Notes under the pieces: generated by a model
The model's input: the letters and a program-made list of their open reading frames with translations, nothing else
The model's database searches: none
What the model was told of the DNA's origin: nothing
Part shown: in pieces, positions 19,405 to 27,531 of the stretch
Position numbering within the stretch: the stretch's first letter is position 1
Layout: each line of letters begins with the position of its first letter
Made by a program: the position numbers and the translations under genes
Assembly (NCBI GenBank): GCA_947458545.1
Contig: CANGYH010000001.1
Span: 1,302,001-1,366,000 of the forward strand
DNA length: 64,000 nucleotides
Direction: 5' to 3'
Source: Cytophagaceae bacterium
GTDB taxonomy: Bacteria > Bacteroidota > Bacteroidia > Cytophagales > Flexibacteraceae

Positions 19405-22400
19405 CTACTCAGGCGTTGTGGCGGGGGTTGCCAGGAGGGCATCTAGCCGGGTTTGGGCGGCGTCTTTGGTCTTTTTGTCGGGGCTTTCGGCTATGATGGA
19501 CTTTAGGGTTGCCGTGGCCTGGTACTTGTCGCCCAGGGCAGAGAAGTTGTCGGCAATGAGCAGAAAACCGCGGTCTTTCCAGCGTTGGTACTGGGGGAAG
19601 TTCTGGTTGAGGCGGTAGAGGGCATCGAGGCTTTCGCGGTGCTTTTTCTCTTTGTAGAGCACCTCGCCCAGCAGGTATTGCGCCTCGGCACCGCTGGCAT
19701 CCTTGGCCGTGTTGAGCGTGGCCAGAAACTCTTCGGTGGCGCGCTCGTAGTCATTTTGGGCCATGGCCACTTTGCCTCTGAACAAGGTAGCCTTGTTTTG
19801 CTGATCTAGCGGGGGGTTATCGAGTGCCAGAATCTGGTCTGCCAGAGTGGCTGAGCTGTCGTATCGGCCCAGGTCGAAGTAGTTTTCCATCAGGCCTGCC
19901 AATGCGCCGGCCTGTTCTTTTTTGTTGCGGGCCAGGCGGAGCAGGTTGGCAAAGTAGCGATTGCTTTCGGCATAGTCGCCGCCGGTGTGGGTCATCTCGC
20001 CCATGCGTTGCAGCGAGCGCGTCAAGAAGGCGGAGCGGCCATCTGCCACAACGGCCTTGTGGGCGGCCATGGCCTTGTCGCGGTCGTTTAGGCGGTAGTA
20101 GCTCTCGCCGGTGTAGAAGCTGGCCTCTGTTACCTGGGCGTTTTGGGGGTAGCTTCTTACGAAGGCCTCTAGCGCGGGGGCTGCCTTGGCATACTTCTGG
20201 CTGAAGTACAGGCCTTTGGCTGTCTCAAACTCCAGGCCTTCTGTGCTGCCTGCATCTGGGTTTTGGGCTTTGTAGCGGGCCAGGTAGTCGTAAAATTCCT
20301 CGGTCTTGCCTTCGGCATTCAAGCTCTCTTGCAGGCCTACAACGGCATTGTCGGCAGCGGCGGACTGTGGATAGTCGTTGAGGATTTTGCGGTAGTCGGC
20401 CGAGGCTTTTTCGGCCTCTTTGAGGTTTGAATATGCAACGGCCCGCTTGAGGTAAGCAAAGGGCGCGATGCCGGGGTCTTGCGTAGCAGCAATGACTTGG
20501 CTAAAGCCCTGCACGGCCTCTGCATACCGGCCACCGTCTAGGTTGAGCTGGGCTTGCTGGTAAAGGGCCTGGTCTTTGAAGCGGGAGCTGGGGTAGTCTC
20601 GCAGAAGGCGGGCAAGGCTGGCAGCGGCATCTTCTGACTTGCCTTGGCTGGTTGCCACCAACGCCTTTTGGTAGAGGATGTACTCGGTATCGCCCCCTTT
20701 GAGGGCCAGGGCTTTGTCGTAAGTGGTGCCGGCGCGGGCGTAGTCTTTGGTGGCGTAGTAACAGTCTGCAAGGCGCAACAGGGCCTGGGGATAGAACTCG
20801 CGCGAGGCTTGGCGAGACTCTTGGCGCTCTGTGTACTCGCGGAAGTGGGGCAGCGCCTTGGCATACTGGCGCTGGTTGTAGTAGGCATACCCGATGCCGA
20901 ACCGGGCAGGCAAGTAAAGCTCGGCCCGCTCGGCACCGGGCTGTTGGAAGTAGGCCGCATACTGCTTTTGTGCCTCGGCATATTGGCGGTTGGCGTTGGC
21001 TGCCTCGCCGGCCCAATAGCGGGCGGCGAGGGTAACTTCTGGCCGCTGGGCCTGCTCGGCCGCCTGCACTAAGAGGGTGTAGGCCTCGGCGGGCTGGCCC
21101 TCGTTGTAGAGGCGGATGCCTTTGTTGTAGAGAATACGCTGGTAGGCCGCCAGCACCTTGGGCGAGCGTGAGCGCATGCGTTTGAAGTGCTCCAGGGCCA
21201 GGTCGTAGTCGGTGCCGTAGAGGTAGCTTTCTGATATGGTTTCGTCGGCGGTTTCTTCCAGCTTACTGTCTGGGTAGGCGGCCAAGAAGGCCTCCATCGT
21301 TTGGCGGGCGGCATCATAGCGCTCTTGGGCCAGCAGCATGAGGCCGGAGTTAAGGTAGGCCCGCTCTTGAATACTGTCTACACCGCGGGTTTGCCGTGCC
21401 TGTAAGAAGGCATTATAGGCAAACGGATAGTTCTTTTTGCCAGCATAGGCCAGGCCCAGGTGGTATCCGGCAGATTGGGCTATTGTATCGGCTTTGCCGC
21501 CGGCAGTATCTACGGGTTGGGCTGCGGCGGCCAACTGGGTAATGGCCTTATCTGTTTGGCCGTTGGCCAGGGCCGCGAAGCCAAAGTGCAAGGCAGTGGG
21601 CTTGCTGGGCGTGGTGCGAACCCGGGCCTGGTAGGCGGTGTACGCTTTGAGGGCGGCCTTCATGTTGCCCTGGGCAAAATGGGCTTCGCCTTCTAGCAAC
21701 TGAATATCCTCTAGCCCGGCTAGTTTGGTGTCGGTGGCGGCTTCTGCGCTTTTGGCTTCTGCCAGCACTTGATCGTACTTGCGCTGGCGGTAGTAGAGGT
21801 TAGCGCGCAGCAGGGGTATGTAGGGCTTTAGGGCGCGGTCTGCTTCGGCCTTGCGGAGGTAGGTCAGAGCCTCGTCGTAGCGGGCGGAGCGCAGGCCCAG
21901 GTAAGCGGCATAATAGGCGGCTTGCGCGGCATAAGGATGGTTGCCCTCGGCGGCGAGGCGCATGGGGGGCTCGGCCTTTTCAAAGTCTTTAAGTGTTAGA
22001 TAGCTGTATCCCAGGTAGAAAGCGGCCTGGCCCTGCTCTGCCCCGGCTAGTTCTTTCAACTCCAGCTTAGAGAGGTAGCGGACGGCCCGCTCGTGCTTCT
22101 TCTCGTCAAAGCTTTGTTTGCCTAGCTCCAGGTAGGCCAGGGTACCGTATGCGCCGCCCTGCGATTCGGCGAAGGCCTCTAGCGTGGGGGCCACGGTGGG
22201 GTCGTTGCTGCGTAGGCGGCCAACGAGGGCATAAAACTGCGCTTCTGCCCGCGCGGCGGGGGTCAACTGATGTGTGGGCAGATGATCTAGATACTGCTGA
22301 TAGTGCAGCCCTGCCGCAGCCCATTGGCCCTGGCTACGCAGTTGCTGGGCCCGCAGCAGGTAAAAGTCTGGCGCTTGGCCGCTGGGCATGTTTTGCGCCC

Positions 22401-22473
22401 AGGCCGTAGCACTGGCCAGCAGCGTAACGCCCAACAAAAAAGTATGCCGCAGGGCAGATAAGAGACTGTGCAT
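19405..22473 (-). CDS. Large periplasmic TPR-repeat protein
   Basis: About 1,022 residues with a signal peptide (LLGVTLLASATAWAQ) and then tandem tetratricopeptide repeats over nearly the whole length (YLELGKQSFDEKKHERAVRYL, GIGYAYYNQRQYAKALPHFREY, and AQYLLGEVLYKEKKHRESLDAL are examples). Such proteins are common in Bacteroidota envelopes as scaffolds; no enzyme domain is present. I use the ATG at 22473. A TTG at 22500 in frame lies inside the promoter box TACCTTTG (22498-22505) and so cannot be the start of an mRNA made from it. The gene appears to be a single-gene transcript. Confidence 0.88.
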   Translation of the reverse strand: MHSLLSALRHTFLLGVTLLASATAWAQNMPSGQAPDFYLLRAQQLRSQGQWAAAGLHYQQYLDHLPTHQLTPAARAEAQFYALVGRLRSNDPTVAPTLEAFAESQGGAYGTLAYLELGKQSFDEKKHERAVRYLSKLELKELAGAEQGQAAFYLGYSYLTLKDFEKAEPPMRLAAEGNHPYAAQAAYYAAYLGLRSARYDEALTYLRKAEADRALKPYIPLLRANLYYRQRKYDQVLAEAKSAEAATDTKLAGLEDIQLLEGEAHFAQGNMKAALKAYTAYQARVRTTPSKPTALHFGFAALANGQTDKAITQLAAAAQPVDTAGGKADTIAQSAGYHLGLAYAGKKNYPFAYNAFLQARQTRGVDSIQERAYLNSGLMLLAQERYDAARQTMEAFLAAYPDSKLEETADETISESYLYGTDYDLALEHFKRMRSRSPKVLAAYQRILYNKGIRLYNEGQPAEAYTLLVQAAEQAQRPEVTLAARYWAGEAANANRQYAEAQKQYAAYFQQPGAERAELYLPARFGIGYAYYNQRQYAKALPHFREYTERQESRQASREFYPQALLRLADCYYATKDYARAGTTYDKALALKGGDTEYILYQKALVATSQGKSEDAAASLARLLRDYPSSRFKDQALYQQAQLNLDGGRYAEAVQGFSQVIAATQDPGIAPFAYLKRAVAYSNLKEAEKASADYRKILNDYPQSAAADNAVVGLQESLNAEGKTEEFYDYLARYKAQNPDAGSTEGLEFETAKGLYFSQKYAKAAPALEAFVRSYPQNAQVTEASFYTGESYYRLNDRDKAMAAHKAVVADGRSAFLTRSLQRMGEMTHTGGDYAESNRYFANLLRLARNKKEQAGALAGLMENYFDLGRYDSSATLADQILALDNPPLDQQNKATLFRGKVAMAQNDYERATEEFLATLNTAKDASGAEAQYLLGEVLYKEKKHRESLDALYRLNQNFPQYQRWKDRGFLLIADNFSALGDKYQATATLKSIIAESPDKKTKDAAQTRLDALLATPATTPE

Positions 22474-22497
22474 GAAGGGGAAGTGTCCGGCTGTCTG

Positions 22498-22505
22498 CAA
22501 AGGTA
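22498..22505 (-). promoter_or_regulatory. -7 promoter box (TACCTTTG) of the TPR gene
   Basis: An exact TAnnTTTG match on the minus strand, 24 nt before the ATG at 22473. It decides the start choice for the TPR gene, because the upstream in-frame TTG overlaps it. No matching TTTG is seen about 20 nt further upstream. Confidence 0.65.
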
Positions 22506-22640
22506 ACTTTTGCCTTGTGCAGCTATGGGCTTAGAACGCAGCCGGCGCGTGGTTATTCGCAACGGAGGGCGTCAGGCTGCCGTAAGCCCCTGTGCTGACG
22601 CCGTGCACCATGCGAGCCTTTTTCGCGTTAACTTGCTGCC

Positions 22641-22850
22641 ATGCGGCCCGATGAGCGCAAGATTCAGGTTTTTAACTCCTTTGAAGAGATGGAGCGGGCA
22701 ACGCTGTGTATGCTCGATGATCTGACGGATGAGGAAAAGGTATATCGTTTCTTTGCAAAAAGACGCGAATGGCTAACATTATTAGGCGAAGATCCCAATG
22801 CGCTGGTTAGAGAACGTAAGATTGTGGCTATCAAACATTGGCTCGAATAA
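22641..22850 (+). CDS. Small partner protein of the nucleotidyltransferase
   Basis: A 69-residue, charged, mostly helical protein (KIQVFNSFEEMERATLCML, then DDLTDEEKVYRFFAKRREWL). Short proteins beginning with a 'FxSFEEME' segment commonly precede MNT-type nucleotidyltransferases in Bacteroidota, and this one ends 46 nt before such a gene. It could be the partner in a toxin-antitoxin-like pair; that is inference from gene order. The start ATG directly follows CTTGCTGCC. An 8-bp inverted repeat (22568-22575 / 22595-22602) lies 38 nt upstream. Confidence 0.65.
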   Translation: MRPDERKIQVFNSFEEMERATLCMLDDLTDEEKVYRFFAKRREWLTLLGEDPNALVRERKIVAIKHWLE

Positions 22851-22896
22851 GAGAGCTAACGCAAATGAAACTAGAGCCACCAGCCATATCACAGAT

Positions 22897-23379
22897 ATGG
22901 CGACACGAGAGTTTCTAGCATTTGCCAAAGCATCTGAAAAAGCGAAAGTTCAATATCTTATTTTAGGTGGGGCTAATCTCACCTTTAGGGGCTTAGCAAG
23001 AATAACTTACGATATTGACATATGGGTTAACCCTACGGCCGAAAATATGAAGGCGCTAGAGCGGTGTCTTATTTCGCTAGGATACAAAGAATTAGAAACA
23101 CTGAGAGATTATATGCCTCCGGCGCCAAGGTTTTGGCACATCTCTGGACCCATTGACATTATGACGGTTTGTCATCAAGCTTTTGATTTTCAATCCTGCT
23201 ATAATAGAAGATCTGATATCGTATTTGAGGGTCAGATTCTTCCTCTTATGCATATTCTCGACGTAAAAGATCTTAAGCTGCGGGCCCGGCGCGATCAGGA
23301 TTATCGGGATGCAATCTTGATAGACAATTTTTTGCGGGCTCACGGACAGCCGACGGAGTGGCCTGATGGCCAGGCCTAA
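22897..23379 (+). CDS. MNT-type nucleotidyltransferase
   Basis: About 160 residues with the minimal nucleotidyltransferase signature: LILGGANLTFRG followed by YDIDIWV, giving the GG and DxD motif, and a later acid in GPIDIMT. Such proteins transfer nucleotides to a partner; some act as antitoxins or toxins in two-gene modules. I use the ATG at 22897; the longer in-frame start at 22798 would overlap the preceding gene and add a segment that does not look like the family. The gene is visibly less GC-rich than its neighbours, which suggests transfer. It overlaps the convergent DinB gene by 4 nt at the stop codons. Confidence 0.78.
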   Translation: MATREFLAFAKASEKAKVQYLILGGANLTFRGLARITYDIDIWVNPTAENMKALERCLISLGYKELETLRDYMPPAPRFWHISGPIDIMTVCHQAFDFQSCYNRRSDIVFEGQILPLMHILDVKDLKLRARRDQDYRDAILIDNFLRAHGQPTEWPDGQA

Positions 23380-23834
23380 TCTTGCCCGCGCTTGATGGTG
23401 AGCATGGCCTGCCCGATGTGGTAGGCGTTGTGATACATGATGAGCCCAAAGACCTCTGCCCGGGTGAGGGTACCCCAGAACTTTGTATCTACCGAGGTGC
23501 CCAGCTGCTCGTCTGAGAGCGACTTCAACACCGCCTCTGCGTGGGCGTACGCCTTAGATATCAACCCTTGGATGTAAGCTGCATCTCCGGCCTGGCCTTC
23601 GTCTTTGGTGCCGCGGGTGGTGCGGAGTATTACATCCTCAGGCATCGGGGTGCCCACGGTATGATGCAAAATGGGGTAGATAGACTCTGCCAGGTGTTGG
23701 AGCATGAAGCCTGCGCTGGCGCTTTCTGGATTGAGGCGGCGGTGGCGGTTTTCGTCCGTAAGTTGGGCTACGGCACGCTGGGCCATTTGGTGGTTTTGCG
23801 CCCACAACTTTTGTATTAAGGCATTAGCGGTCAC
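23376..23834 (-). CDS. DinB-family putative metalloenzyme
   Basis: A 152-residue four-helix-bundle protein of the DinB/YfiT superfamily. The metal-binding histidines appear in FMLQHLAES and YHNAYHIGQ, giving the usual three-His arrangement. Family members include thiol-dependent S-transferases, but the substrate cannot be inferred. The gene lies between a nucleotidyltransferase pair and a toxin-antitoxin pair, without an obvious partner. The ATG at 23834 gives the standard N-terminus (WAQNHQMAQRAVAQL). Confidence 0.85.
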   Translation of the reverse strand: MTANALIQKLWAQNHQMAQRAVAQLTDENRHRRLNPESASAGFMLQHLAESIYPILHHTVGTPMPEDVILRTTRGTKDEGQAGDAAYIQGLISKAYAHAEAVLKSLSDEQLGTSVDTKFWGTLTRAEVFGLIMYHNAYHIGQAMLTIKRGQD

Positions 23835-23848
23835 GGAGACGTATGGAT

Positions 23849-24187
23849 TTAATCGATAGAAGTAGGCAACTCTAGGAAAGTTGGGCCAGGTTTATGGGGG
23901 TTCAGAAGCACTTCATGTAGGATTGGGATAAATGGAGCCAAATGTTCCAGCTTGTTGGAGCGTGCCCTCAAAATGATAATGGACACAGGGGACTGCTCAT
24001 AATTCTGTTGAAAGGCCAGGCCCTTATCGACACTAATTAAGCAATGAACGCCAGCTTCTACCATGGTGCTGATAAGGCGACCGTTCTTTATCCCTGCCCA
24101 CCCCATTTGTTGAACCGTAATTACCTGATGCCCTATAAGGAGCTTTCCAAACTGCCTCGGCAAGTTTTCATCCAGCAATACTTGCAT
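23849..24187 (-). CDS. DUF5615 PIN-like toxin candidate
   Basis: A 112-residue protein with the DUF5615 (Mut7-C-like PIN fold) pattern: the N-terminal LLDENLPRQF with acidic residues, and CLISVDKGLAFQ carrying the second acid. PIN-fold toxins are RNases. It overlaps the DUF433 gene upstream by 20 nt in another frame, the classical layout of a translationally coupled antitoxin-toxin operon. Activity on a specific RNA is not predictable. Confidence 0.82.
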   Translation of the reverse strand: MQVLLDENLPRQFGKLLIGHQVITVQQMGWAGIKNGRLISTMVEAGVHCLISVDKGLAFQQNYEQSPVSIIILRARSNKLEHLAPFIPILHEVLLNPHKPGPTFLELPTSID

Positions 24188-24425
24188 GAAAATTCTCTAG
24201 GCGGCCTGCCTGAAAAACTTGCTCTAGTTGTGCAAGAAGTTCTTGAACCTGGGCTGGTGACACGGAAGGAAACTCGTCCAGAAACACTTCAATACCATTC
24301 ATATCAGGCAAGTACTGAAATAGTATTTCAACAGGTACACGCGTACCGGCAAAAACAGGTACCCCCCCTAATAATTCGGGGTCAGCTATGACCACACCGC
24401 CAAAGTAACTTTTTATCCCTGTCAT
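24168..24425 (-). CDS. DUF433 antitoxin candidate
   Basis: An 85-residue DUF433 protein. The signature ADPELLGGVPVFAGTRVPVE followed by a small helix-turn-helix-like region (SPAQVQELLAQLEQ) is characteristic. DUF433 proteins typically precede DUF5615 PIN-like toxins and are thought to neutralise them and repress their own operon. The gene is first in the pair, as usual for the antitoxin. The upstream region to 24462 is AT-rich; no perfect -7 box was found. Confidence 0.85.
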   Translation of the reverse strand: MTGIKSYFGGVVIADPELLGGVPVFAGTRVPVEILFQYLPDMNGIEVFLDEFPSVSPAQVQELLAQLEQVFQAGRLENFHASIAG

Positions 24426-24462
24426 ATAAGTAAATATACATACAAACTAACTTCTGGGATAC

Positions 24463-24491
24463 AAAAAAGCCCCTCTTTGCAGAGGGGCTTT
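24463..24491 (-). terminator. Rho-independent terminator of tuf
   Basis: AAAGCCCCTCT and AGAGGGGCTTT make an 11-bp perfect stem with a TTGC loop, followed on the minus strand by T6. It lies 25 nt after the tuf stop codon and separates tuf from the DUF433/DUF5615 pair. Confidence 0.92.
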
Positions 24492-24516
24492 CTGTAATTG
24501 GGTCGAGAGTCCTCGC

Positions 24517-25704
24517 TTAGGCGATGATCTCGGTTACCTGACCGGCACCTACGGTACGGCCACCTTCGCGGATAGCGAAACGGAGACCTTTGTCCATAGC
24601 TACGGCGTTGATCAGCTTCACCGTGATGGTGATGTTGTCGCCAGGCATTACCATTTCTATGTCAGCTGGGAGTTGGATCTCGCCAGTTACGTCTGTGGTA
24701 CGCATGTAGAACTGAGGGCGGTACTTGTTGAAGAACGGCGTATGACGGCCACCTTCTTCTTTGCTCAGTACGTACACCTCGGCCTTGAACTCGGTGTGAG
24801 GCTTCACAGAGCCGGGTTTGCAGATAACCATGCCACGGCGGATGGCTTCTTTCTCGATGCCGCGGAGGAGCAGACCTACGTTGTCGCCAGCCTCGCCACG
24901 GTCAAGGATTTTGCGGAACATCTCAACACCGGTTACTACCGACTTGAGGTTCTCTGCACCCATACCCAGGATCTCCACAGGATCGCCAGAGTTGATGATG
25001 CCAGCCTCGATACGACCGGTAGCCACAGTACCACGGCCCGTGATAGAGAACACGTCCTCTACGGGCATCAGGAAGGGCTTGTCGGTCATACGCTGAGGGA
25101 TGGGGATGTAGTTGTCTACAGCATCCATCAGCTCTTCGATGGTGGCAACCCACTTGGGCTCGCCGTTCAGACCACCGAGGGCAGAACCTTTGATTACAGG
25201 GATGTCATCGCCAGGGAACTCGTAGAAAGAGAGAAGCTCGCGGATCTCCATTTCTACCAGCTCGAGCAGCTCGGGGTCATCCACCATGTCCACTTTGTTC
25301 ATGAACACAACCAGCGCAGGTACACCTACCTGACGAGAGAGCAGGATGTGCTCGCGCGTTTGGGGCATAGGGCCGTCTGTGGCTGCTACTACGATGATGG
25401 CGCCGTCCATTTGGGCAGCACCGGTTACCATGTTCTTCACATAGTCAGCGTGGCCTGGGCAGTCCACGTGAGCGTAGTGGCGCTTTTCGGTAGCGTACTC
25501 TACGTGTGAGGTGTTGATGGTGATACCACGCTCGCGCTCTTCAGGAGCGTTGTCGATGGAGCCGAAGTCACGCTTCTCGGCAAGGCCTTTTTCGGCCAGC
25601 ACTTTGGTGATAGCGGCGGTGAGGGTGGTTTTGCCGTGGTCAACGTGGCCGATGGTGCCGATGTTGACGTGCGGCTTGGAACGGTCGAAATTCTCCTTAG
25701 CCAT
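24517..25704 (-). CDS. tuf: Translation elongation factor Tu
   Basis: A complete 395-residue EF-Tu, the GTPase that brings aminoacyl-tRNA to the ribosome. The G1 motif GHVDHGKTT, the effector region [15 protein letters not shown], the G3 [11 protein letters not shown] and the G4 NKVDMVDD motifs are intact, as are domains II and III. It is preceded on the same strand by tRNA-Thr, tRNA-Gly and tRNA-Tyr, all apparently read from the promoter at 26234-26266. In many Bacteroidota tuf is followed by tRNA-Trp, secE and nusG; here a terminator and a toxin-antitoxin pair follow instead. Confidence 0.99.
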   Translation of the reverse strand: MAKENFDRSKPHVNIGTIGHVDHGKTTLTAAITKVLAEKGLAEKRDFGSIDNAPEERERGITINTSHVEYATEKRHYAHVDCPGHADYVKNMVTGAAQMDGAIIVVAATDGPMPQTREHILLSRQVGVPALVVFMNKVDMVDDPELLELVEMEIRELLSFYEFPGDDIPVIKGSALGGLNGEPKWVATIEELMDAVDNYIPIPQRMTDKPFLMPVEDVFSITGRGTVATGRIEAGIINSGDPVEILGMGAENLKSVVTGVEMFRKILDRGEAGDNVGLLLRGIEKEAIRRGMVICKPGSVKPHTEFKAEVYVLSKEEGGRHTPFFNKYRPQFYMRTTDVTGEIQLPADIEMVMPGDNITITVKLINAVAMDKGLRFAIREGGRTVGAGQVTEIIA

Positions 25705-25828
25705 GAGAAAAGGTCAGAGTGTTGAGTATCCGGTTTTTAATCAAAAAGCCGATACCCAAACTCCATGCCTCCGCAGTTTCTCCGCCAGTCTGGCAGAGGC
25801 AGCGGCCGGGCATGGCCTGGTTACCGGT

Positions 25829-25903
<75 letters not shown>

Positions 25904-25938
25904 TTGTATGTATTCAAAGCCAAAAGCGACTTGAATCG

Positions 25939-26011
25939 AGCGGGAGACGAGGCTCGAACCCGCGACCTACAGCTTGGAAGGCTGTCGCTCTACCAACTGA
26001 GCTACTCCCGC
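25939..26011 (-). tRNA. tRNA-Gly (anticodon TCC)
   Basis: Cloverleaf on the minus strand: acceptor GCGGGAG / CTCCCGC, anticodon loop CTTCCAA (anticodon TCC), T-arm GCGGGTTCGAGCCTCGT. The discriminator is T and the next bases are CGA, so CCA is not encoded. It is 35 nt upstream of tRNA-Thr in the same cluster. Confidence 0.96.
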
Positions 26012-26088
26012 AAGCGTTCTTACGAACGTTATTTGAAGCATGCCTTGTATAACGCTACTGCAAAACAGTAAGGCTATCGGCAATTGCC

Positions 26089-26174
26089 TGGTGGGGAGAG
26101 AAGGATTCGAACCTTCGAAGTCGTAAGACAACGGATTTACAGTCCGTCCCATTTGGCCACTCTGGTATCTCCCC
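26089..26174 (-). tRNA. tRNA-Tyr (anticodon GTA)
   Basis: A class II tRNA on the minus strand with acceptor GGGGAGA / TCTCCCC, anticodon loop CTGTAAA (anticodon GTA), a long variable arm and an encoded 3' CCA after discriminator A. It is the first gene of the Tyr-Gly-Thr-tuf transcript. Confidence 0.96.
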
Positions 26175-26233
26175 GGCCTTGTTTTCCGCCTCATATCATC
26201 CACCTACGGGCGGTGGTTGTCAGAAACGGACTG

Positions 26234-26266
26234 CAAAGGTACAAGACGCGGGCGAACTTTTCAAAA
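26234..26266 (-). promoter_or_regulatory. Promoter of the tRNA-Tyr/Gly/Thr-tuf operon
   Basis: Both Bacteroidota promoter elements are present on the minus strand: TTTG (-33, part of TTTTG at 26262-26266), a 20-nt spacer, and TACCTTTG (-7, 26234-26241). It is 60 nt upstream of tRNA-Tyr, the right place for a strong stable-RNA promoter. It is the best-formed promoter in the window. Confidence 0.85.
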
Positions 26267-26314
26267 CCTTGCGCCAACTTCTAAAAAAATGCCTTTGTGT
26301 CGGCCGTTGCGGGT

Positions 26315-27391
26315 TTATTGCGCCTTTGCCAGGAGCACAAAATCTGCCACCACCAGCAGGGCCATAGCCTCTACAATGGGCACGGCGCGTGGTACTACGC
26401 ATGGGTCGTGCCGGCCGCGGGCAGGTAAGGTAACCGGCTTGCCTGTAGCGTCTATGCTCTCTTGAGGCTGCAAGAGGGTAGCCACTGGTTTGAAAGCAAC
26501 TCTAAAGGGTATTGCTTCTCCATTGCTGATGCCCCCTTGAATGCCGCCGCTGTGGTTGGTGCGGGTGCGGATTTGGCCTTCTGCATCCTGGTAAAAAGAA
26601 TCGTTTAGAGCGGAGCCTCGGGCTGCGGCAGCGGCAAACCCGGCCCCATACTCGAAGCCTTTGGCCGCGTTTATCGTCAGCATGGCCTGTGCCAGGCGGG
26701 CATGGAGCTTGTCGTGCAGGGGCTCGCCGAGGCCTACGGGTAATCCTTGGATACGGGCAGAGATCACCCCGCCGATGGTGTCGCCCTCGTCGCGCACTTG
26801 GGTAATGAGGGCCTCCATGCGGGCTGCCGTATCCTTGTCTGGGCAGCGGACGGGGTTTTGCTCACGAAAGACCAGCGCTTCGGTGCCCGGCACATACCCT
26901 GCAGGCAACGCCAGCGGGCCTACCTGGCTGACCCAGGCGTCTACCGTTATGCCTTGCTGGCCGAGCCAAGGCCGTACCAGCGCAGCAGCGGCCACCCAGG
27001 CTGCGGTGGCGCGGGCACTTGCACGGCCGCCACCGCGTGGGTCTCGCACACCATATTTGGCCTGGTAGGTGTAATCGGCATGGCTGGGGCGGAAGGCCTC
27101 TGCCAAGGCAGCATAGTCTTGGGGGCGGGCGTCTTGGTTGCGAATAAACAAAGTAAGAGGCGCGCCGGTGGTGCGTCCGTCGTATAGGCCAGACAGCACT
27201 TCTACCAGGTCGGCTTCTCGGCGTTGGGTAGTGATGTTGCTCTGCCCTGGGCGCCGCCTGTCTAACTGGTGCTGAACAGCCTCTAAATCGATTGGCAGGC
27301 CCGCCGGGAGCCCATCTACCACGCAGCCAATGCCGGGGCCGTGGCTCTCGCCAAAAGTGGTAACGCGGAGGAGGCGACCGAGGGAGTTCAC
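26315..27391 (-). CDS. aroC: Chorismate synthase
   Basis: A 358-residue enzyme that converts EPSP to chorismate using reduced FMN, the last shikimate-pathway step. The family motifs GESHGPGIGCVVDG, RRRPGQSNITTQR, and RASARATAAWVAA (N-terminal half) and FEYGAGF plus THSGGIQGGISNG-type sequence (NHSGGIQGGISNGE) are intact. I use the GTG at 27391, which gives NSLGRLLRVTTFGESHG, the standard N-terminus; a TTG 15 nt upstream is less likely. The upstream gap is filled by a heptad-repeat palindrome that begins 3 nt before the start codon. Confidence 0.96.
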   Translation of the reverse strand: MNSLGRLLRVTTFGESHGPGIGCVVDGLPAGLPIDLEAVQHQLDRRRPGQSNITTQRREADLVEVLSGLYDGRTTGAPLTLFIRNQDARPQDYAALAEAFRPSHADYTYQAKYGVRDPRGGGRASARATAAWVAAAALVRPWLGQQGITVDAWVSQVGPLALPAGYVPGTEALVFREQNPVRCPDKDTAARMEALITQVRDEGDTIGGVISARIQGLPVGLGEPLHDKLHARLAQAMLTINAAKGFEYGAGFAAAAARGSALNDSFYQDAEGQIRTRTNHSGGIQGGISNGEAIPFRVAFKPVATLLQPQESIDATGKPVTLPARGRHDPCVVPRAVPIVEAMALLVVADFVLLAKAQ

Positions 27392-27393
27392 GA

Positions 27394-27530
27394 GTTGAAT
27401 TAACAATTAAAAATTAAAAATTAACAAATGGTCACTAACTTGGGTAGCTATTAACCCATAGCAACGGAAGGTTGTAAGCAGTGCGCCCATTTTTAATTCT
27501 TAATTCTTAATTCTTAATTCTTAATTCAAC
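27394..27530 (-). repeat. AT-rich palindromic element with heptanucleotide arms
   Basis: The gap between aroC and the ABC permease is filled end to end by an inverted-repeat element. The outer ends GTTGAATTAA (27394-27403) and TTAATTCAAC (27521-27530) are exact inverted copies. The right arm has five perfect tandem copies of TTAATTC (27493-27527); the left arm, read in reverse, has four copies of TTAATTN with variable last base. Both arms end internally at CCATTT / AAATGG. Between them is about 55 nt of ordinary sequence. The arrangement resembles a mobile palindromic repeat or the heptanucleotide repeats known from cyanobacteria. It may supply the promoter or 3' end structure of the flanking genes (inference). 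Confidence 0.8.
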
Positions 27531-27531
27531 C

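Noticed and set aside
22798-22896. Longer start for the nucleotidyltransferase
   Set aside because: It overlaps the preceding gene and precedes the conserved domain without family resemblance.
27493-27527. CRISPR-like repeat array
   Set aside because: The five copies of a 7-nt unit are directly adjacent with no spacers; it is a tandem repeat, not a CRISPR array.
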